Of a stretch of 64,000 nt of DNA, positions 63,853-64,000 are shown one piece after another; positions within the stretch are counted from its first letter, which is position 1; every line of letters begins with the position of its first letter. The stretch spans positions 62,001 through 126,000 of the forward strand of contig JAXDDX010000211.1 in NCBI GenBank assembly GCA_034670405.1. The letters are read 5' to 3'. Below the pieces are notes generated by a model. The model was not told where the DNA came from and made no database searches. It worked only from the letters and a program-made list of their open reading frames with translations. The stretch comes from Hoplostethus atlanticus (taxonomy: Eukaryota > Chordata > Actinopteri > Trachichthyiformes > Trachichthyidae). A program made the position numbers and the translations under genes.

Positions 63853-64000
63853 CGTGGCCACCAGGTGAGCGCTCCTCCTTCCTCCCCGCCCGGAGGACTT
63901 TGTTCTGTTGCGAGAGCAGAGGAGGCGTGACCGGAGGAACTTTCCACAAGATCATTACATGAAAAATGGGCGAGGAGGTTATTGACCCGCCGTCCTCACT

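Larger units (their letters stand above)
57350..64000 (+). other. Large nhej1 intron, start only; candidate regulatory sequence
   Basis: No nhej1 exon after 57349 was found to the window edge, so the intron exceeds 6.6 kb, much longer than the upstream ones. It holds CA/GT runs (57451, 57731, 57852, 58676, 59704, 60102, 60248), a SINE at about 58024, poly-A, poly-C and poly-G runs, and several GC-balanced unique stretches, for example 60440-60610, 61380-61560, 62180-62330 and 62450-62600. Established knowledge: in mammals an nhej1 intron carries a cluster of Ihh enhancers. Whether these stretches are such enhancers is inference. Confidence 0.5.

Overview
This is a vertebrate nuclear genome window, almost certainly from a ray-finned (teleost) fish. 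Genes are split by GT-AG introns. CA/GT and GA microsatellites are dense. Tc1-like, LINE and tRNA-derived SINE relics of fish type are present. The gene order NOX2 (cybb) - dynlt3 - rpgr is the order known around human Xp11.4-p21.1. No prokaryotic features were seen.

Layout. Positions 1-17.9 kb hold no gene I can support: a Harbinger-like relic at the left edge, a broken Tc1-like transposase (about 5.7-6.6 kb), a decayed LINE reverse transcriptase (about 8.2-9.1 kb), microsatellites and minisatellites. cybb (NADPH oxidase 2, 13 coding exons, 565 aa) runs on + from 18027 to 25841, with a poly(A) signal at 27031. dynlt3 (dynein light chain Tctex-type 3, 5 exons, 114 aa) is convergent to it on - (30317 to 28344). 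rpgr follows on - (43595 to 31838). It has an RCC1 propeller and two possible 3' ends: a Glu-rich ORF15 exon ending [13 protein letters not shown] (35081-37456), and a set of 3' exons ending in a CaaX box, CTLL (31838-32934). From 43.9 to 52.7 kb lies a small tRNA-Cys(GCA) array (two intact copies, three degenerate). It is split by a HIPK-like protein kinase gene (46444-49322, 507 aa) and a decayed partial copy of that gene's 3' end. From 55.2 kb to the right edge are five segments of nhej1 (XLF): an early coding exon with an apparent 1-base frame break, three further coding exons and the start of an intron of more than 6.6 kb.

How the genes relate. The genes are not an operon; each has its own role: phagocyte superoxide production (cybb), retrograde motor cargo binding (dynlt3), ciliary and photoreceptor trafficking (rpgr), an orphan kinase of a fish-expanded family, and DNA end-joining (nhej1). 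The most interesting material is in rpgr. Both classical isoform ends are conserved, but the ORF15 reading frame appears broken twice, with the two breaks compensating. In every gene the exon boundaries given were derived by eye from splice consensus, phase continuity and remembered family sequence; none was confirmed by alignment or RNA.
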